From Bacteroidales bacterium (GTDB taxonomy: Bacteria > Bacteroidota > Bacteroidia > Bacteroidales > UBA932): a stretch of DNA of 25,987 bases. The first letter of the stretch is position 1. Every line of letters begins with the position of its first letter. The translations under genes were made by a program, and so were the position numbers. The notes below the pieces were generated by a model. It had not been told where the DNA came from and made no database searches. It saw only the letters and a list, made by a program, of their open reading frames with translations. Where the stretch lies: assembly GCA_017631875.1 (NCBI GenBank), contig JAGBSL010000073.1, forward strand, positions 1 through 25,987, read 5' to 3'. Positions 22,243 to 25,987 of the stretch are shown here, one piece after another.

Positions 22243-24156
22243 ATGGCTGAAGTCATTAATTACACAGACGACAACATCAGGACCATGGAGGGCGTGGAGC
22301 ACATCCGCAAGCGCCCCGGAATGTACATCGGAAGACTCGGTAACGGAGACGATCAGGGAGATGGTATCTACGTGCTCCTCAAGGAGGTAGTGGACAACTC
22401 GATCGACGAGTTCTCGATGGGATTCGGAAAGCAGATCCAGATTACAGTGACAGAGAAGGAGGCGACGGTAAGGGACTTCGGTCGAGGCATTCCCCTCGGA
22501 TCGGTAGTAAGGGCTGTAAGTGTCCTGAATACCGGAGGTAAATATGACACAAAGGGATACAAGAAGTCAGTGGGTCTGAATGGAGTGGGTCTGAAGGCGG
22601 TAAATGCGCTTTCGGCACATTTCTATGTGGAGGCATACCGCGACGGCATGTGCGCATTTGCTGAATTCACAGAAGGAAAGCTCATTAACGAAGGACAGAA
22701 GGAGACCAAGGAGAAGAACGGAACCATGGTGAAGTTCATCCCTGACGAGCACCTCTTCGTGGACTACACCTTCCACATGGACATCATCGAGACGATGATG
22801 AAGAACTACTCTTACCTGAAGAAGGGACTTACGCTGAATTTCAACGGCACTCCATACAAGTCGGAGCACGGTCTTCTCGACCTGATCAAGGACAACATGT
22901 CGGAGACTCCTCTCTACGAGCCTATCCACCTTATCGGCGAGGATATCGAGATCGTGATGACCCACGGAAGCAGCTACGGTGAGAATATCGCATCATTCGT
23001 CAACGGACAGAACACCCGCGACGGAGGTACCCACCTCGCAGCCATGAGGGAAGGTATAGCAAAGACACTCAAGGAGTTCTACAAGACATTTGCAAAGAAG
23101 GACTTCGACCCGCAGGACATCCGCCAGGGTATCATCGGAGCCATCAGCATCCAGATCCAAGAGCCTAACTTCGAGGGTCAGACAAAGACGAAGCTCGGTT
23201 CGACATACATGTGGGAGACTGACGTCCAGAACGAGGACGGCACCCACACTTACGAGCAGGGTCCTACAATCCGAAGCGCGGTAAACGAGTTCCTCAAGAC
23301 AAACCTTGACAACTACCTGCACATGCACAAGGAAATCATCCCTGTGCTGCAGCAGAAGATCACCGAGTCAGAGCAGGAGCGCAAGGAGATCTCTACAATC
23401 CAGAAGAAGACAAAGGAGAGAAACAAGAGGACAAACATCTACAACCGCAAGCTGCGCGACTGCGAGATCCATTATAATGACAAGCTCCCGGCAGCTAAGA
23501 AGGAGCTTGCCGAGTTCACCAGCATATTCATCACCGAGGGAGACTCTGCGAGCGGAACCATCACAAAGGCCCGCAACGCAAAGACCCAGGCGGTGTTCAG
23601 CTTGAGAGGTAAGCCTATCAACTGCTACAAGGAAAGCCGCAAGAAGGTTGCAGAAAACGAGGAGCTCGCACTCCTGATCAACGCTCTTGGCGTGGAAGAT
23701 GATATGGAGAACCTCAGATACAACAAGATCATCATCGCGACCGATGCCGATGACGACGGTATGCACATCCGCATGCTCGTGCTGACATTCTTCATGAAGT
23801 ACTACCCTGACCTGGTGCGTCGCGGACACGTCCACATCCTCGAGACCCCCCTCTTCAGGATCAAGGACAAGAAGGAGGTACGCTACTGCTACACCAGAGA
23901 GGAGAAGGAGGCTACACTCAAGAAGATGAAGGGCGGAGTCGAGATCACACGATTCAAAGGTCTCGGAGAGATCTCGGCAAACGAGTTCGTGGAGTTCATC
24001 GGAGAGAACATGAGACTTAACAGAGTGAAGCTCAGCGACGAGGAGTCGATCGCGGAGATCATGGAGTTCTACATGGGTGACAACACCATCGAGAGACAGA
24101 ACTTCATCCGCACCAACCTCCGAAGCGAGGCTGAACTTGAAGATGTAAACATTTAA
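22243..24156 (+). CDS. parE: DNA topoisomerase IV (type IIA) subunit B
   Basis: This is the ATPase/TOPRIM subunit of a type IIA topoisomerase that decatenates and relaxes DNA with the ParC/GyrA-like partner, which is not in the window. The 637-residue length and N-terminus (NYTDDNIRTMEGVEHIRKRPGMYIG) match the Bacteroidota ParE type. The GHKL ATPase motifs are VDNSIDEF (Asn in the Bergerat fold), DFGRGIP and GLNGVGLKAVNALS. The transducer domain holds QTKTKLG. The TOPRIM domain has ITEGDSASGTI and the metal-binding ATDADDDGMHIR, followed by FKGLGEISANEF. All key residues are present. It starts a plus-strand series with the acyltransferase (4-nt gap) and acyl-CoA ligase. GyrB is less likely because it is usually longer and its N-terminus differs in this phylum. 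Confidence 0.93.
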   Translation: MAEVINYTDDNIRTMEGVEHIRKRPGMYIGRLGNGDDQGDGIYVLLKEVVDNSIDEFSMGFGKQIQITVTEKEATVRDFGRGIPLGSVVRAVSVLNTGGKYDTKGYKKSVGLNGVGLKAVNALSAHFYVEAYRDGMCAFAEFTEGKLINEGQKETKEKNGTMVKFIPDEHLFVDYTFHMDIIETMMKNYSYLKKGLTLNFNGTPYKSEHGLLDLIKDNMSETPLYEPIHLIGEDIEIVMTHGSSYGENIASFVNGQNTRDGGTHLAAMREGIAKTLKEFYKTFAKKDFDPQDIRQGIIGAISIQIQEPNFEGQTKTKLGSTYMWETDVQNEDGTHTYEQGPTIRSAVNEFLKTNLDNYLHMHKEIIPVLQQKITESEQERKEISTIQKKTKERNKRTNIYNRKLRDCEIHYNDKLPAAKKELAEFTSIFITEGDSASGTITKARNAKTQAVFSLRGKPINCYKESRKKVAENEELALLINALGVEDDMENLRYNKIIIATDADDDGMHIRMLVLTFFMKYYPDLVRRGHVHILETPLFRIKDKKEVRYCYTREEKEATLKKMKGGVEITRFKGLGEISANEFVEFIGENMRLNRVKLSDEESIAEIMEFYMGDNTIERQNFIRTNLRSEAELEDVNI

Positions 24157-24160
24157 TATT

Positions 24161-24712
24161 ATGTGGAAACGTTTCTGCGGATGGCTACTCCGCACACTCG
24201 GCTGGACGGCAGTCGACCCTGTAGCCCCTGAAGACAAATGCATCATCCTCGGTGTGCCTCACACATCGATCTGGGACTTCGTCATCTCATACCTATATTA
24301 TACATCAGTAGGCGGCAAGCCATACTGCATGGTAAAGGGAGAACTTTTCTGGGGACCTCTGGGATGGCTTCTACGTAAGCTCGGAGGCATCCCTGTAGAC
24401 AGGAAGAGAGGCAGCAACGTAGTTCTCAGCGTGATCAAGGAGATGAAGGCACGCAAGGTTGTCCACCTTGCACTCGCACCGGAAGGAACACGCAAGCCGG
24501 TCAAGAGGTGGAAGACAGGTTTCCATACAATCGCCCGCGAAGTCGGCTGTCCTGTGTATATGGGATACTTCGACTGGGGCACAAAGCGCATCAGCCGTGG
24601 CCAGAAGGTAGAGCTGACCGACGATGCAAGAGCCGACATGGAGCGCATACAGGCCCTCTACGAGGAAATGCATCTCGTCGGAAAGCATCCTGACATGTAC
24701 ATTACTCACTAA
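24161..24712 (+). CDS. PlsC-like 1-acylglycerol-3-phosphate / lysophospholipid acyltransferase
   Basis: This 183-residue protein belongs to the LPLAT/PlsC superfamily, which transfers an acyl chain to a lysophospholipid or related acceptor at the inner face of the membrane. The HX4D motif is PHTSIWD (His34, Asp39), followed by the substrate-binding GGIPVDR (about 77-83) and APEGTR (about 107-112), all in the normal order. It is short for PlsC (about 240) but typical of a compact Bacteroidota subgroup; the N-terminal membrane helix is brief (MWKRFCGWLLRTLGW). It lies 4 nt after parE and 13 nt before an acyl-CoA ligase gene. The ligase would supply activated fatty acid to this acyltransferase, which makes a recycling or incorporation pathway plausible. 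The acceptor cannot be told from the sequence. Confidence 0.9.
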   Translation: MWKRFCGWLLRTLGWTAVDPVAPEDKCIILGVPHTSIWDFVISYLYYTSVGGKPYCMVKGELFWGPLGWLLRKLGGIPVDRKRGSNVVLSVIKEMKARKVVHLALAPEGTRKPVKRWKTGFHTIAREVGCPVYMGYFDWGTKRISRGQKVELTDDARADMERIQALYEEMHLVGKHPDMYITH

Positions 24713-24725
24713 AACCTAAATATAT

Positions 24726-25987
24726 ATGTTACAACTTTACAAACGTATGCAGAGAATGAGGGAGAAATATGTGGATACCCTCGCAAAACTCTTCGAATAC
24801 GGAACAACCGTCTATGCAAAGAAGCAGTACACACAGTGGTATGACACAAAGAAAGGCGGTTTCACTTACGGTGAATTCAAGAACAAGGTCGATAGCATCT
24901 CAAAGAAGCTGACCCAGTACGGCATCGGTGCCGGCGACAAGGTTGCAATCCTCGCGCAGAGCATGCCTAACTGGTCTGTAGCTTTCTTTAGCACCGTGAC
25001 TTTTGGAAGAATCTCTATTCCTATTCTTCCGGACAGTTCAGAGAATGAGGTAACAAACATCCTGGAGCACTCCGAGAGCAAGGTGATCTTCGTATCACAG
25101 AAGCTCGCGTCAAAGGTAAGCCAGGAATGCAGGGACAAGATGGCACTCGTGATCGACCTTGACACCTTTGAGGTAATACAGTCAGACGAGGACAAGTTCA
25201 CATGCGATGGCAGGGCAAGCGTTCCGACACCGGAAGACATTGCAACGATCATCTACACTTCCGGCACAACCGGAAGCGCAAAGGGAGTCGTCCTCAGCCA
25301 CAGAAACCTTGCTTCGAACGTGATCACATGCTACCATTCATGCAAGAGGACAAAGAAAGACAGATGGCTCTCGATCCTTCCGATGGCTCATACGCTCGAG
25401 ATGACTCTTGGAATGCTCTACCCTATGTATTGCGGAGCAACCGTCTACTACCTTCCTAAGCCGCCTGTAGCATCGCTGCTCATGAAGGCGATGAAGGTCG
25501 TAAAGCCGACCACTATGCTCACAGTGCCTCTCATCATCGAGAAGGTCTACAAGGGCAGCGTACTCCCTACAATCCAGAAGAGCCGCACCCTCACATGGAT
25601 GAACGAGCATATGAACGGACTGATGTGCAAGATCATCGGAATGAAGCTCAAGGCCACATTCGGAGGCCACATCACATTCTACGGCATCGGAGGTGCGAAA
25701 CTCGACCCGGAGGTGGAGAAATTCCTTCTCAAGGCCGGATTCCCTTATGCGATCGGATACGGACTTACCGAAACTTCGCCTCTGCTCGGATATTCAATGA
25801 ACGGATGGAGAACTGTAGGTTCTTTCGGATATCCTGTATACAACGTACAGCTTAAGCTGCACAACGTAAACCCAGAGACCGGAGAAGGCGAAATCGTGGC
25901 AAAGGGCCCGAATGTGATGCTCGGATACTACAAGGATCCTAAGCGCACAAAGAGCGTGTTCACCGAGGACGGCTGGTTCCGCACAAG
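24726..25987 (+). CDS. Long-chain fatty acid-CoA ligase (AMP-forming), 3' partial
   Basis: This enzyme activates fatty acids to acyl-AMP and then acyl-CoA. The frame runs from the ATG at 24726 (MLQLYKRMQRMREKY) without a stop to the right edge, about 420 residues, so roughly a third of the usual protein is missing. The adenylation motif YTSGTTGSAKG is at about residue 177, LPMAHTLEM shortly after, GGAKL in the central part, and YGLTETSP at about 345. The last visible motif, GWFRT, leads into the GWFxTGD/RTSD region. The layout with a helical insert between the motifs is like the FadD15/bacterial long-chain ACSL group. It lies 13 nt after the PlsC-like gene and probably shares its transcript with parE. 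Chain-length preference is not inferable. Confidence 0.93.
   Translation, partial: MLQLYKRMQRMREKYVDTLAKLFEYGTTVYAKKQYTQWYDTKKGGFTYGEFKNKVDSISKKLTQYGIGAGDKVAILAQSMPNWSVAFFSTVTFGRISIPILPDSSENEVTNILEHSESKVIFVSQKLASKVSQECRDKMALVIDLDTFEVIQSDEDKFTCDGRASVPTPEDIATIIYTSGTTGSAKGVVLSHRNLASNVITCYHSCKRTKKDRWLSILPMAHTLEMTLGMLYPMYCGATVYYLPKPPVASLLMKAMKVVKPTTMLTVPLIIEKVYKGSVLPTIQKSRTLTWMNEHMNGLMCKIIGMKLKATFGGHITFYGIGGAKLDPEVEKFLLKAGFPYAIGYGLTETSPLLGYSMNGWRTVGSFGYPVYNVQLKLHNVNPETGEGEIVAKGPNVMLGYYKDPKRTKSVFTEDGWFRT

Noticed and set aside
23368..24246. Long open frame (292 codons) antisense to parE
   Set aside because: It is a shadow of the strongly biased parE codons, rich in Leu/Val/Ser without domains, and the sense frame has all topoisomerase motifs.

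Overview
The window looks like a chromosomal segment of a Bacteroidales (Bacteroidota) bacterium. Translation starts lack Shine-Dalgarno sequences and follow A-rich leaders. Promoters fit the Bacteroidota TAnnTTTG (-7) and TTTG (-33) type. The gene content also fits: a ParE of the Bacteroidota kind, DUF4493/PCMD surface lipoproteins, DUF1573, an M16 peptidase and a nifJ-type pyruvate:ferredoxin oxidoreductase (PFOR), which points to an anaerobe. Base composition is near 50% GC, and the most biased genes strongly prefer AAG, AAC and CTC codons. No species can be named from the sequence alone.

Layout, left to right. (1) Positions 2-2089 hold the 3' part of an S9 prolyl-oligopeptidase-type peptidase, followed by a 143-bp fold-back element with 22-bp inverted ends and a strong bidirectional terminator. 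(2) tRNA-Arg(CCG) on the minus strand diverges from fabD. An 83-bp tandem duplication lies between fabD and the next gene. (3) The large PFOR gene is followed by two near-copies of a terminator-like hairpin, then by a convergent, very short LysR-type regulator that diverges from a secreted M16 metallopeptidase. (4) Two small 2[4Fe-4S] ferredoxins lie on the minus strand; the second was found by direct reading. They are more AT-rich than their surroundings. (5) A DUF1573 lipid-free secreted protein and a His-rich ArsP_2-type putative metal exporter form a coupled pair. A palindromic repeat family sits both in the leader of this pair and inside the exporter coding frame. (6) A five-gene minus-strand operon (22066 to 13993) encodes four multidomain lipoproteins and one outer-membrane beta-barrel, with a clear promoter. 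(7) A plus-strand series parE, acyltransferase, acyl-CoA ligase runs off the right edge.

How the genes may work together. fabD, the acyltransferase and the acyl-CoA ligase belong to lipid metabolism. PFOR makes acetyl-CoA and reduces ferredoxin, so the nearby ferredoxins are plausible but unproven partners. The DUF4493/PCMD operon is the best candidate for an undescribed system. Its proteins reuse the same modules (DUF4493, a middle beta domain, an FnIII-like domain and a PCMD domain) in different combinations, all apparently anchored in the outer membrane together with a barrel. The palindromic element translated in frame inside the exporter is the second highlight.
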